This document shows positions 10,818 through 18,065 of a stretch of DNA of 36,754 nt, one piece after another. The DNA is from Mesorhizobium amorphae (GTDB lineage: Bacteria > Pseudomonadota > Alphaproteobacteria > Rhizobiales > Rhizobiaceae), in assembly GCA_003240775.1 (NCBI GenBank), contig QFNI01000039.1, positions 1 through 36,754 of the forward strand, read 5' to 3'. Position 1 is the stretch's first letter. Every line of letters begins with the position of its first letter. The notes beneath the pieces were generated by a model. That model saw nothing but the letters and a program-made list of their open reading frames with translations. It did not search any database and was not told where the DNA came from. The translations under genes and the position numbers were made by a program.

Positions 10818-11444
10818 ATGCCGATCACGCTGCTCGACGCCATTCTCGTCGGCTTCACGCTCATTTCCGCCATCCTCGCCATGGTGCGCGGCTTCTCGCG
10901 CGAGATCCTCTCCATCGCGTCCTGGGCGGGTGCGGCGCTCGCCGCCTACTTCTTCTACCCGCTCGTGCTACCCTATGTGGCGCCCTACATCGACCAGACC
11001 CAGCTTGCGATGGCCGCGAGCGCAGGCGTCGTCTTCCTCGTCGCGCTGATCGTGATCACGATCATCACCATGAAGATCGCCGACTTCATCATCGACAGCC
11101 GCGTCGGGGCGCTCGACCGCACTTTGGGCTTCCTCTACGGCGTCGCGCGCGGCGTGCTGGTGGTGGCGGTGGCCCTTCTCTTCTTCAACTGGCTCGTCGG
11201 CACAAACCCGCCCGCCTGGGTCGCGGAAGCCAAGTCCCGCCCCTGGCTGGAGTCGATCGGCCGCTGGGTGGAGAGCAAGCTGCCGACCGACCCCGAAGAC
11301 AATATCTTCCAGCGCATCCAGCCGAACGCCGAGCCTGCGCCCGACGCGCCCGTGGGCGCGCCGCCCGCCGAGGCCGTGCCGCCCGCCGAACCGCTTCCAT
11401 CCGACGACGACGCGCCTGCAATCGAGCCTGCCCCGGCCAACTGA
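10818..11444 (+). CDS. cvpA: CvpA family inner-membrane protein
   Basis: A 208-residue homologue of the colicin V production protein, an integral inner-membrane protein whose mechanism is unresolved. Three to four hydrophobic segments occupy about residues 1-130 (LLDAILVGFTLISAILAMVRG, SWAGAALAAYFFYPL, AASAGVVFLVALIVITII, YGVARGVLVVAVALLFFNW). The typical RGFSREIL motif follows the first segment. The C-terminal 50 residues are an Ala/Pro/Glu-rich, probably disordered tail. The ATG at 10818 follows a GAGGGGG stretch. The next gene is purF, as in many proteobacteria. Confidence 0.93.
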   Translation: MPITLLDAILVGFTLISAILAMVRGFSREILSIASWAGAALAAYFFYPLVLPYVAPYIDQTQLAMAASAGVVFLVALIVITIITMKIADFIIDSRVGALDRTLGFLYGVARGVLVVAVALLFFNWLVGTNPPAWVAEAKSRPWLESIGRWVESKLPTDPEDNIFQRIQPNAEPAPDAPVGAPPAEAVPPAEPLPSDDDAPAIEPAPAN

Positions 11445-11503
11445 CGGTAGCGCGCCCTTTACCGCCCTCCTATATGCTGGCTTTCCGCGGAGATTCCTGC
11501 CCC

Positions 11504-12970
11504 ATGGCCGAGCATGACGTTTTGGCTTCCGAGGCCGACGACCACTTTCACGACGAGTGCGGCGTGTTCGGCATTTTCGGCCGGCAGGATGCGGCGGCGA
11601 TCGTCACGCTGGGCCTGCATGCGCTGCAGCACCGCGGCCAGGAGGCGGCCGGCATCGTCTCCTATGACGGCGCGCAGTTCCACGTCGAGCGCCATGTCGG
11701 CCTGATCTCGGATGCCTTCACCAAGCGCGCGGTGATCGACCGCCTCCAGGGCAACCGCGCCATCGGCCACACGCGCTACGCCACCACGGGCGGCGCGGGC
11801 TTGCGCAACGTGCAGCCCTTCTTCGCCGAGCTTGCCGATGGCGGCCTGGCCATCGCCCACAACGGCAACCTCACCAACGCCATGACGGTTCAGCGCACGC
11901 TGCAGAAGCAGGGTGCGATCTTTTCTTCCACATCCGACACCGAGACGATCCTCCACCTCATCGCCATGAGCAAGGAGCGCGACATCAACGCGCGCTTCAT
12001 CGATGCCGTGCGCCAGATCGAGGGCGCCTATTCGCTGGTGGTGCTGACCTCCAAGAAGATGATCGGCTGCCGCGACCCGCTCGGCATCCGCCCGCTCGTG
12101 CTCGGCGATCTCGACGGCGCATACATCCTCGCCTCCGAGACCTGCGCGCTCGACATCATCGGCGCCCGCCTCGTGCGCGACGTGAAGCCCGGCGAGATGG
12201 TGATCATCACGTCCAAGGGTATCGAGAGCCGCTTCCCCTTCGAGCCCGTGAAGTCGCGCTTCTGCGTGTTCGAATATGTCTACTTCGCCCGCCCAGACTC
12301 TGTGATCGAAGGCCGCAACGTCTATGAGGCGCGCAAGCGCATCGGCGAGGAACTGGCGCGCGAGAACCCGGTCGACGCCGATGTTGTGGTTCCCGTGCCC
12401 GATTCCGGCGTGCCCGGCGCCATCGGCTTCGCGCAGGCCGCGAACCTGCCTTTCGAGCTCGGCATCATCCGCAATCACTATGTCGGGCGCACCTTCATCC
12501 AGCCGAGCGATTCGATCCGCCACATGGGCGTGAAGCTCAAGCACAACGCCAACCGCCGCATGATCGAGGGCAAGCGCGTGGTGCTCGTGGACGATTCCAT
12601 CGTGCGCGGCACCACCAGCCAGAAGATCGTGCAGATGGTGCGGGATGCCGGCGCGCGCGAAGTCCACATGCGCATCGCCTCGCCGCCCACCCGCTCCTCG
12701 TGCTTCTATGGCGTCGACACGCCTGAAACCGCGAAGCTCCTGGCATCGCGCATGTCCGTCGAGGAGATGGCTGACTTCATCCGCGTCGATTCGCTCGGCT
12801 TCCTCTCGATCGACGGTCTCTACCGCGCGGTGGGCGAGCCGGCGCGCGACAACGAGCAGCCGCAGTTCTGCGATGCCTGCTTCACCACCGATTATCCCAC
12901 CCGCCTCGCCGACAACGAGGGCGCGGACAATGTGCGCCCCCTGACGCTTCTCGCGGCAGGTGCGCAGTGA
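11504..12970 (+). CDS. purF: Amidophosphoribosyltransferase
   Basis: First committed enzyme of de novo purine synthesis: PRPP + glutamine gives 5-phosphoribosylamine, in the cytoplasm; 488 residues. The class-II amidotransferase nucleophile is Cys19 (HFHDE-CGVFGIFG) after a short propeptide. HRGQEAAGIVSY and HNGNLTNA belong to the glutaminase domain. The PRPP-binding loop RVVLVDDSIVRGTTS lies near residue 357. ATG 11504 is preferred, with CGGAGA about 13 bases upstream; an in-frame ATG at 11474 lacks any ribosome site. The stop overlaps the start of the next gene by four bases. Confidence 0.97.
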   Translation: MAEHDVLASEADDHFHDECGVFGIFGRQDAAAIVTLGLHALQHRGQEAAGIVSYDGAQFHVERHVGLISDAFTKRAVIDRLQGNRAIGHTRYATTGGAGLRNVQPFFAELADGGLAIAHNGNLTNAMTVQRTLQKQGAIFSSTSDTETILHLIAMSKERDINARFIDAVRQIEGAYSLVVLTSKKMIGCRDPLGIRPLVLGDLDGAYILASETCALDIIGARLVRDVKPGEMVIITSKGIESRFPFEPVKSRFCVFEYVYFARPDSVIEGRNVYEARKRIGEELARENPVDADVVVPVPDSGVPGAIGFAQAANLPFELGIIRNHYVGRTFIQPSDSIRHMGVKLKHNANRRMIEGKRVVLVDDSIVRGTTSQKIVQMVRDAGAREVHMRIASPPTRSSCFYGVDTPETAKLLASRMSVEEMADFIRVDSLGFLSIDGLYRAVGEPARDNEQPQFCDACFTTDYPTRLADNEGADNVRPLTLLAAGAQ

Positions 12971-13710
12971 GCCTGCCCGATCTCAAGGGCCGCATTGCCC
13001 TCGTCACGGGCGCCTCGCGCGGCATCGGCTATTTCCTCGCCAAGGAATTGTCCGCGGCTGGCGCCCATGTGATCGCGGTCGCCCGCACCGTGGGCGGGCT
13101 GGAAGAATTGGACGACGAGATCAAGGCGGGCGGGGGCGAGGCCACGCTCGTGCCGCTCGACCTCACCGACATGGCCGGCATCGACCGTCTCGGCGGCGCC
13201 ATCCACCAGCGCTGGGGCAAGCTCGACATCCTCGTCGCCAACGCCGCGATGCTCGGCGTCATCTCGCCCATCGGCCATGTCGAGGCGAAGGTCTTCGACA
13301 AGGTGATGGCGGTGAACGTTTCCGGCACCTGGCGGCTGATCCGCTCGGTCGACCCGCTGCTTCGCCTGTCGGATGCCGGCCGCGCGGTGATCCTCACATC
13401 GAGCCTCGCTCACGACGCCCGCGCCTTCTGGGCGCCTTATGCCGCTTCGAAGGCTGCGGTCGAGGCGCTCGCACGCTCCTGGGCGGACGAGACCAGGAAC
13501 ATCCCGCTCCGCGTCAACTGCGCCGATCCCGGCCGCACCCGCACGGCCATGCGCGCCCAGGCGATGCCCGGCGAGGACCCGAGCACGGTTCCTCACCCCT
13601 CCGAGACCGCCCGCGCGCTCATGCCGATGTTTGACTTGGGCGAGACGCGCACGGGCCAGATCTTCCAGGCCAAGACCGGCCGCTGGATCGCGGCCCGACT
13701 GCCCGAGTGA
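12967..13710 (+). CDS. Short-chain dehydrogenase/reductase
   Basis: A 247-residue classical SDR oxidoreductase. The NAD(P) motif TGASRGIG is at 14-21, a NAA variant of NNAG at about 91-93, catalytic Ser145/146 (VILTSS) and Tyr158-x3-Lys162 (YAASK). The substrate cannot be told from sequence. It starts with GTG inside the purF stop (GTGA overlap), so it is translationally coupled to purF. The same arrangement occurs in rhizobia, as far as I recall. Its TGA at 13708-13710 directly abuts the stop of convergent pssA with no spacer, so transcripts from the two strands must overlap. Confidence 0.9.
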   Translation: MSLPDLKGRIALVTGASRGIGYFLAKELSAAGAHVIAVARTVGGLEELDDEIKAGGGEATLVPLDLTDMAGIDRLGGAIHQRWGKLDILVANAAMLGVISPIGHVEAKVFDKVMAVNVSGTWRLIRSVDPLLRLSDAGRAVILTSSLAHDARAFWAPYAASKAAVEALARSWADETRNIPLRVNCADPGRTRTAMRAQAMPGEDPSTVPHPSETARALMPMFDLGETRTGQIFQAKTGRWIAARLPE

Positions 13711-14523
13711 TTAGGCGCCGGGCGGCGGCAGCATCATCTCGCGCTTGCCGCGCCGCGTGTAGGCGCGCGCGCTGAGCGGCAGGAAGGCGAGATAGGCGAG
13801 CGCCGAAAGGCTGAGCGTCAGCCAGGGATAGATCACCAGCAGGATCACGTAGAACGCCGCGGCCAGGATCGCCGGCAGCGCGCTCTCGCCCTTGACCTTG
13901 AAGCTCATGCTCTTGGCCGACCACACGGGCAGCCGGCTGACCAGCAGGAAGGCCACCACGATCGTGAACGCGGTCGCGGCGAACGATGTCCAGCGCCCCG
14001 GCTCGATCACGCCCATGAAGGACAGGTAGATCGGGAGCAGCACCAGCCCTGCCCCCAGCGGAGCGGGCACGCCTACGAAGTATTCGGCCTGCCAGCCCTT
14101 GGGCGCCTCGTCCTCGTCCAGCACGTTGAAGCGCGCAAGCCGGAGCGCGCAGGCGATGGTGAAGAGAAGGGCCGCGATCCAGCCCGGCGAGCCCGACAGG
14201 TCGAGCATGAAGAGATAGAGCACGAGCGCGGGCGCCACGCCGAAATTCACGATGTCGGCCAGCGAATCCATCTGCGCGCCGAAGCGCGAGGTGGCTTTCA
14301 GCATTCGCGCCAGGCGCCCGTCGATGCCGTCGATGAAAGCTGCGATCAGCACCATCACGACAGCCGGCTCGAAGCGGCCCTCGAAGGCCAGGCGGATGCC
14401 CGAAAGCCCCGCGCAGATGGCGAGCACGGTTAGGAGGTTGGGGATCAGCATCCGCATGGGGATTTCGCGGATGCGCGGGCCGCCTCGCCCGTGTGGCTCG
14501 AAAGGCTGGAAAGGCGCGATCAT
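13711..14523 (-). CDS. pssA: Phosphatidylserine synthase
   Basis: CDP-diacylglycerol-serine O-phosphatidyltransferase, the step before phosphatidylethanolamine. This is an integral inner-membrane protein of 270 residues. The CDP-alcohol phosphotransferase motif is complete: D65-G-I-D68-G-R-L-A-R73, then G82, D86 and D90. About eight hydrophobic segments follow from residue 25 on. The ATG at 14523 gives the MIAPFQPFEPHGRGGPRIREIP start usual for rhizobial type-II PssA. It lies four bases after the psd stop, so psd-pssA form one transcription unit, as in other alphaproteobacteria. Confidence 0.95.
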   Translation of the reverse strand: MIAPFQPFEPHGRGGPRIREIPMRMLIPNLLTVLAICAGLSGIRLAFEGRFEPAVVMVLIAAFIDGIDGRLARMLKATSRFGAQMDSLADIVNFGVAPALVLYLFMLDLSGSPGWIAALLFTIACALRLARFNVLDEDEAPKGWQAEYFVGVPAPLGAGLVLLPIYLSFMGVIEPGRWTSFAATAFTIVVAFLLVSRLPVWSAKSMSFKVKGESALPAILAAAFYVILLVIYPWLTLSLSALAYLAFLPLSARAYTRRGKREMMLPPPGA

Positions 14524-14527
14524 GGCG

Positions 14528-15229
14528 TCAGGCGATCCGGACTGGAAGGGCGGGCGGAAGGGTTTCGCCGAACTGGGCAAGCACGGTCTCGCCGCCCACC
14601 GCCGTCTGCCCCACCGAGACGCGCAGGAGCGCGTCGGCCGGCAGATAGACGTCGACGCGCGAGCCGAAGCGGATCAGGCCGAACCGCTCGCCCACGCCGA
14701 TCGCATCTCCGCTTTCCGACCAGCAAAGGATGCGCCGCGCGACGAGCCCCGCCACCTGCGTCACGCCCACGGCCCCATGCGGGCTTTGGATGAGCAGGCT
14801 GTTGCGCTCGTTCTCCACGCTTGCCTTGTCGAGGTCGGCGTTGAGGAACTTGCCGGCCCGGTGCTCCACATGGGTGATCCGGCCGCGCACGGGCGAGCGG
14901 TTCACGTGGCAGGAGAACACGTTCATGAACACCGAGACCCGCGTCAGCGGCGTCTCGCCGAGCCCCAGCTCGCGCGGCGGCACGGCAGGGCCCACGGCCG
15001 ACACAATGCCGTCGGCCGGGCTGATCACCAGCCGGTCGTCGGTCGGCGTCACGCGCACGGGGTCCCGGAAGAAATAGACGCACCACGCCGTCAGGATCAG
15101 CCCGATCCAGAACAAGGTGGTCGACCACAACCCCAGAAGCAGCGTCACCAGCGCGAAGCCGGCGATGAAGGGATAGCCCGCCGGATGGATCGGAACGAAG
15201 GTGTTGCGGATCGTGCTGGCTAGGCTCAT
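14528..15229 (-). CDS. psd: Phosphatidylserine decarboxylase proenzyme
   Basis: Pyruvoyl-dependent enzyme that converts phosphatidylserine to phosphatidylethanolamine at the inner membrane. The 233 residues are the short form common in alphaproteobacteria. Two hydrophobic segments (about 20-60) lead into YFFRDPVR. FMNVFSCHVNRSPV is conserved. The self-cleavage site is the Gly-Ser of RFGSRVDVYLP near residue 189, which would yield the pyruvoyl subunit. The start ATG 15229 (MSLASTIRNTFVPIHPAGYPF) fits the family. An upstream in-frame extension is not conserved in character. Followed four bases later by pssA. Confidence 0.95.
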   Translation of the reverse strand: MSLASTIRNTFVPIHPAGYPFIAGFALVTLLLGLWSTTLFWIGLILTAWCVYFFRDPVRVTPTDDRLVISPADGIVSAVGPAVPPRELGLGETPLTRVSVFMNVFSCHVNRSPVRGRITHVEHRAGKFLNADLDKASVENERNSLLIQSPHGAVGVTQVAGLVARRILCWSESGDAIGVGERFGLIRFGSRVDVYLPADALLRVSVGQTAVGGETVLAQFGETLPPALPVRIA

Positions 15230-15367
15230 CGGAAGGATTGGGGCGTCCCGGTTGGTCTTGGCCCATGTCCCTAACCGCTGCACCCCGCTGCCGCAATCGG
15301 CGTTCACGGGATCGTGGTCTCGCCGTGCGCCTTCCGACGCCCCCCCAGGCGTCAGGAACCCTTCCGC

Positions 15368-15775
15368 TCAGCCGGCGAGATCGCCGATGAAGCGTTCGCT
15401 CACCCAACCGGCTTGGCATGGCCCGGAATAGACCGAGCGCTCCGCCCGCGGCGAGGACGTTCCGCAATCCGGCTCGATGCCTCCCGGCGCGAACACCACG
15501 CCGAGCCATTTGCCCGACGTTTCGCAGATTGCGACTTCTGTTCCCTCTGCAAGCCGCGCCACTTCGGCAAAGGTCGTCCCCGGCCCTGCCCGCACCGCCA
15601 GGAAGTTGTCGCCCTGGGGGTCAAGCCCCTTCACCCGTCCGCTCCCTCCGCAGGCGTCGAATTCCGTGTCGCCGCCGTAATGCACCTGCTTTTGCAGGCG
15701 CGAGTCGCTTGCCTGAACAGCCGAAGCCGACACAGCCAGCAGGGCGGCGATGGCCGCGAGGCTCATGATGCGCAA
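15368..15775 (-). CDS. Secreted SH3-like domain protein
   Basis: A 135-residue exported protein of unknown role. A signal peptide (MRIMSLAAIAALLAVSASAVQA, probable cleavage before SDS) is followed by a bacterial SH3-type segment: GDNFLAVRAGPGTTFAEVARLAEGTEVAICETSGKWLGVVF. A Cys-containing tail ends in GWVSERFIGDL. Such domains often bind peptidoglycan. The TTG at 15775 is chosen because GGAGG lies six to seven bases upstream and it adds a basic residue to the signal peptide. Alternatives are ATG 15766 and a GTG at 15829 that overlaps the ABC-transporter stop as GTGA. It may be cotranscribed with the ArsR/ABC pair upstream. Confidence 0.75.
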   Translation of the reverse strand: MRIMSLAAIAALLAVSASAVQASDSRLQKQVHYGGDTEFDACGGSGRVKGLDPQGDNFLAVRAGPGTTFAEVARLAEGTEVAICETSGKWLGVVFAPGGIEPDCGTSSPRAERSVYSGPCQAGWVSERFIGDLAG

Positions 15776-15825
15776 ATCCCGCCTCCCTTCGCGTGCGGTG
15801 CCGTTCCCATGGTCCCGCAACCCGT

Positions 15826-17709
15826 TCACGGCACGCCCTCGGGCCGGCGGCGCACCACCATGCCCAGATCGTCGTTCTCGCGTGCCGCGCGCAGACGCTC
15901 CTCGGCTTCAGTCGCTTCGCGCTGCCGCGCCCACATCGAAGCATAGAGTCCATCCGAATCCATCAGCTCGCCATGCGTGCCGCGTTCGGCGATCACGCCG
16001 TCGCGCAGCACGATGATCTCGTCGGCATGGATCACTGTGGACAGGCGGTGCGCGATCACGATCGTGGTGCGCCCGCGGCTCACCAGATCGAGCGCTGCCT
16101 GGATTTCCTGCTCGGTGTGCGTGTCGAGCGCGGATGTCGCCTCGTCCAGCATCAGGATTGGCGGCGCCTTCAGGATCGTGCGCGCGATGGCCACGCGCTG
16201 CTTTTCGCCGCCGGACAGCTTCAAGCCGCGCTCGCCCACCATCGTGGCATAGCCATCGGGCAGTCGCTCGATGAAGGGGCCGATCTGGGCGAGATCGGCG
16301 GCGCGCGCCACATCTGCGTCGGATGCTTCGATGCGCCCGTAGCGGATGTTGTAGGCCACCGTGTCGTTGAAGAGCACGGTGTCCTGCGGCACCATGCCGA
16401 CAGCCGCGCGCAGGCTTTCCTGCGTCACATCCGCGATGTTCTGCCCATCGATCAGGATCGCGCCCTTCTGGATGTCGTAGAAGCGGAAGAGCAGCCGCGA
16501 GACGGTGGATTTGCCTGCTCCCGAAGGCCCGACGATGGCCACCGTCTTGCCGGCCGGCACCGTGAAGGACACGTCCTTCAGGATCGGTCGCGCCGGGTCG
16601 TAGGCGAAGAACACGTCTCGGAACTCGACCGTCCCCTCGCCAACCAGAAGCGGCTTGGCACCTGGCTTGTCCTGCACCTCCTCGGGAACGTCGAGCAGGT
16701 CGAACATCTGCTCGATGTCGGTCAGACCTTGGCGCACCTCGCGGTAGATGAAGCCGATGAAGTTGAGCGGCACCGAAAGCTGCAGCAGCAGCGCGTTGAT
16801 GAACACGAAGTCGCCCACAGTCTGGGTGCCCGCCATCACCTCCTGCGCGGACAGCACCATTGCGACCGCCATGCCGATGCCGAAGATCAGTCCCTGGCCG
16901 AAATTCAGCCAGCCGAGCGAGGTCCACCCCTTGGTGGCGGCGGCCTCGTAGCGCGCCATCGAGCGGTCGAAGCGCTCGGCCTCCATGCTCTCATTGCCGA
17001 AATACTTCACCGTCTCGAAGTTCAGCAGCGAATCGATGGCCTTGGTGTTCGCATCCGTATCCGAATCGTTCTGCTCCTGGCGGATCACGATGCGCCAGTC
17101 GCTCGCGCGGATGGTGAACCACACATAGGCGGCCACCGTCAGCGCGATCACGGCCACATAGATCCAGCCATAGGCCACCGCGAACACGATGGCCGTCAGC
17201 GCGAATTCGAGCACGGTCGGCAGCGTGTTGAGGATCGTGAAGCGTACGATCGTCTCGATGCCCTTGGTGCCGCGCTCGATGATGCGCGACAGGCCGCCCG
17301 TGCGCCGCTCGAGGTGGAAGCGCAGCGACAGCCGGTGCATGTGCACGAAGGTGCGATAGGCGAGCTGGCGCACGGCATGCTGGCCCACGCTCGCGAACAG
17401 CGCGTCGCGCAACTGGTTTAGCCCCCACTGCACGAGCCGCACCACATTGTAGGCGATCACCAGCGCCACGGGCGCGAGCAGCACGGCCGGCAGCGCGGGC
17501 AGGCCGCGGGGCTCGTTCGCCAGTGCGTCGGTCGCCCATTTGAAGAAATAGGGCACGCCGATCAGCACGACCTTTGCGAGCACCAGGAAGAAGCTCGCCC
17601 AGATCACGCGCATCTTCAGGTCGGGCCGGTCCTTCGGCCACATATATTCCCAGAGATTCAGGATGGTCTTGAAGGTCGAGCCCGAGGACGCGGAAACGGT
17701 CTTGGCCAC
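15826..17709 (-). CDS. Atm1/HMT1-type ABC exporter (fused permease and ATPase)
   Basis: A 627-residue half-transporter of the ABCB7/Atm1 group: six transmembrane helices (about residues 35-330), then a nucleotide-binding domain with Walker A GPSGAGKST near 390, signature LSGGEKQR near 497 and Walker B ILMLDEATSALD near 515. The N-terminus (TFKTILNLWEYMWPKDRPDLKMR) and the TM6 loop of the Atm1 type are recognisable. Bacterial relatives export glutathione-bound metals or persulfides at the inner membrane. Start GTG 17709 has GGAGG eight bases upstream. The ArsR gene ends two bases before it, implying coexpression and control by a thiol/metal sensor. The substrate is inferred only. Confidence 0.92.
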   Translation of the reverse strand: MAKTVSASSGSTFKTILNLWEYMWPKDRPDLKMRVIWASFFLVLAKVVLIGVPYFFKWATDALANEPRGLPALPAVLLAPVALVIAYNVVRLVQWGLNQLRDALFASVGQHAVRQLAYRTFVHMHRLSLRFHLERRTGGLSRIIERGTKGIETIVRFTILNTLPTVLEFALTAIVFAVAYGWIYVAVIALTVAAYVWFTIRASDWRIVIRQEQNDSDTDANTKAIDSLLNFETVKYFGNESMEAERFDRSMARYEAAATKGWTSLGWLNFGQGLIFGIGMAVAMVLSAQEVMAGTQTVGDFVFINALLLQLSVPLNFIGFIYREVRQGLTDIEQMFDLLDVPEEVQDKPGAKPLLVGEGTVEFRDVFFAYDPARPILKDVSFTVPAGKTVAIVGPSGAGKSTVSRLLFRFYDIQKGAILIDGQNIADVTQESLRAAVGMVPQDTVLFNDTVAYNIRYGRIEASDADVARAADLAQIGPFIERLPDGYATMVGERGLKLSGGEKQRVAIARTILKAPPILMLDEATSALDTHTEQEIQAALDLVSRGRTTIVIAHRLSTVIHADEIIVLRDGVIAERGTHGELMDSDGLYASMWARQREATEAEERLRAARENDDLGMVVRRRPEGVP

Positions 17710-17711
17710 GG

Positions 17712-18020
17712 TCAGCCCTCCTTGCGGCAGCATGCGGAAAGCGATGTGAGGTCGAGCAGAAGGTCGCCCAGCGCCTCGCGGTCCACCGCATAGAGCGAGC
17801 GCTGGCCGCAGGCCGAGTGCCGCACGAGGCCAGCCTCCACCAATTGCTTGAGATGCTGGGAGATTGTGGACTGCGCGAGATCGACCTCGGCCACCACATC
17901 CCCGCAGGAGCAGCCGCCGCTTGCCGAAAGGTGGATCAGGATTTCCAGCCTGCGCCGGTGGCCGAGCGCGCTGAAGCGGCGCGCCGCCGTGTCGAGGTCC
18001 GTGTCATGGGAAGTTTTCAT
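17712..18020 (-). CDS. ArsR/SmtB-family repressor with C-x-C sensor motif
   Basis: A 102-residue winged-helix regulator. LGHRRRLEILIHL begins the fold and LAQSTISQHLKQLVEAGLVRH is the recognition region. Cys37-x-Cys39 (GGCSCGDV) sits where ArsR has its As/Sb-binding ELCVCDL motif, and Cys97-Cys98 lie near the C-terminus (SACCRKEG), so a thiophilic metal(loid) or thiol-redox signal is likely. The ATG at 18020 lies inside a perfect 31-bp palindrome (18015-18045), the obvious autoregulatory operator. No Shine-Dalgarno precedes the ATG, and a promoter placed by spacing would start the transcript only a few bases upstream. First gene of an operon with the Atm1-type exporter. Confidence 0.93.
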   Translation of the reverse strand: MKTSHDTDLDTAARRFSALGHRRRLEILIHLSASGGCSCGDVVAEVDLAQSTISQHLKQLVEAGLVRHSACGQRSLYAVDREALGDLLLDLTSLSACCRKEG

Positions 18021-18045
18021 CGTCTATCGGCGATAGACGATGAAA
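18015..18045. promoter_or_regulatory. Perfect palindromic operator over the arsR-type start codon
   Basis: Fifteen-bp perfect arms (18015-18029 and 18031-18045) surround a single central base. The core is CGTCTATCGGCGATAGACG. It covers the start codon (18018-18020) and the predicted -10 element of the ArsR-type gene, the position expected for self-repression. By chance such a perfect dyad is very unlikely. Confidence 0.88.
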
Positions 18046-18058
18046 GCGTTTCCCTCAA
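18030..18058 (-). promoter_or_regulatory. Candidate promoter of the arsR-type/ABC operon
   Basis: On the minus strand TTGAGG (18058-18053) and TATCGC (18035-18030) are 17 bases apart. The -35 is good (TTGAnn) and the -10 is weak. The start point would fall within a few bases of the ATG at 18020, giving a leaderless or nearly leaderless mRNA, which agrees with the missing ribosome site. Confidence 0.4.
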
Positions 18059-18065
18059 GGGCCGA

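Noticed and set aside
15336..15353. GACGCC/GGCGTC hairpin between psd and the SH3-like gene
   Set aside because: A 6-bp stem with a C-rich loop and no T-tract; too common in GC-rich DNA to call a terminator.
15793..17421. Plus-strand open frame opposite the ABC exporter
   Set aside because: His/Gln/Arg/Val-rich shadow of the transporter gene, which has complete ABC motifs on the other strand.
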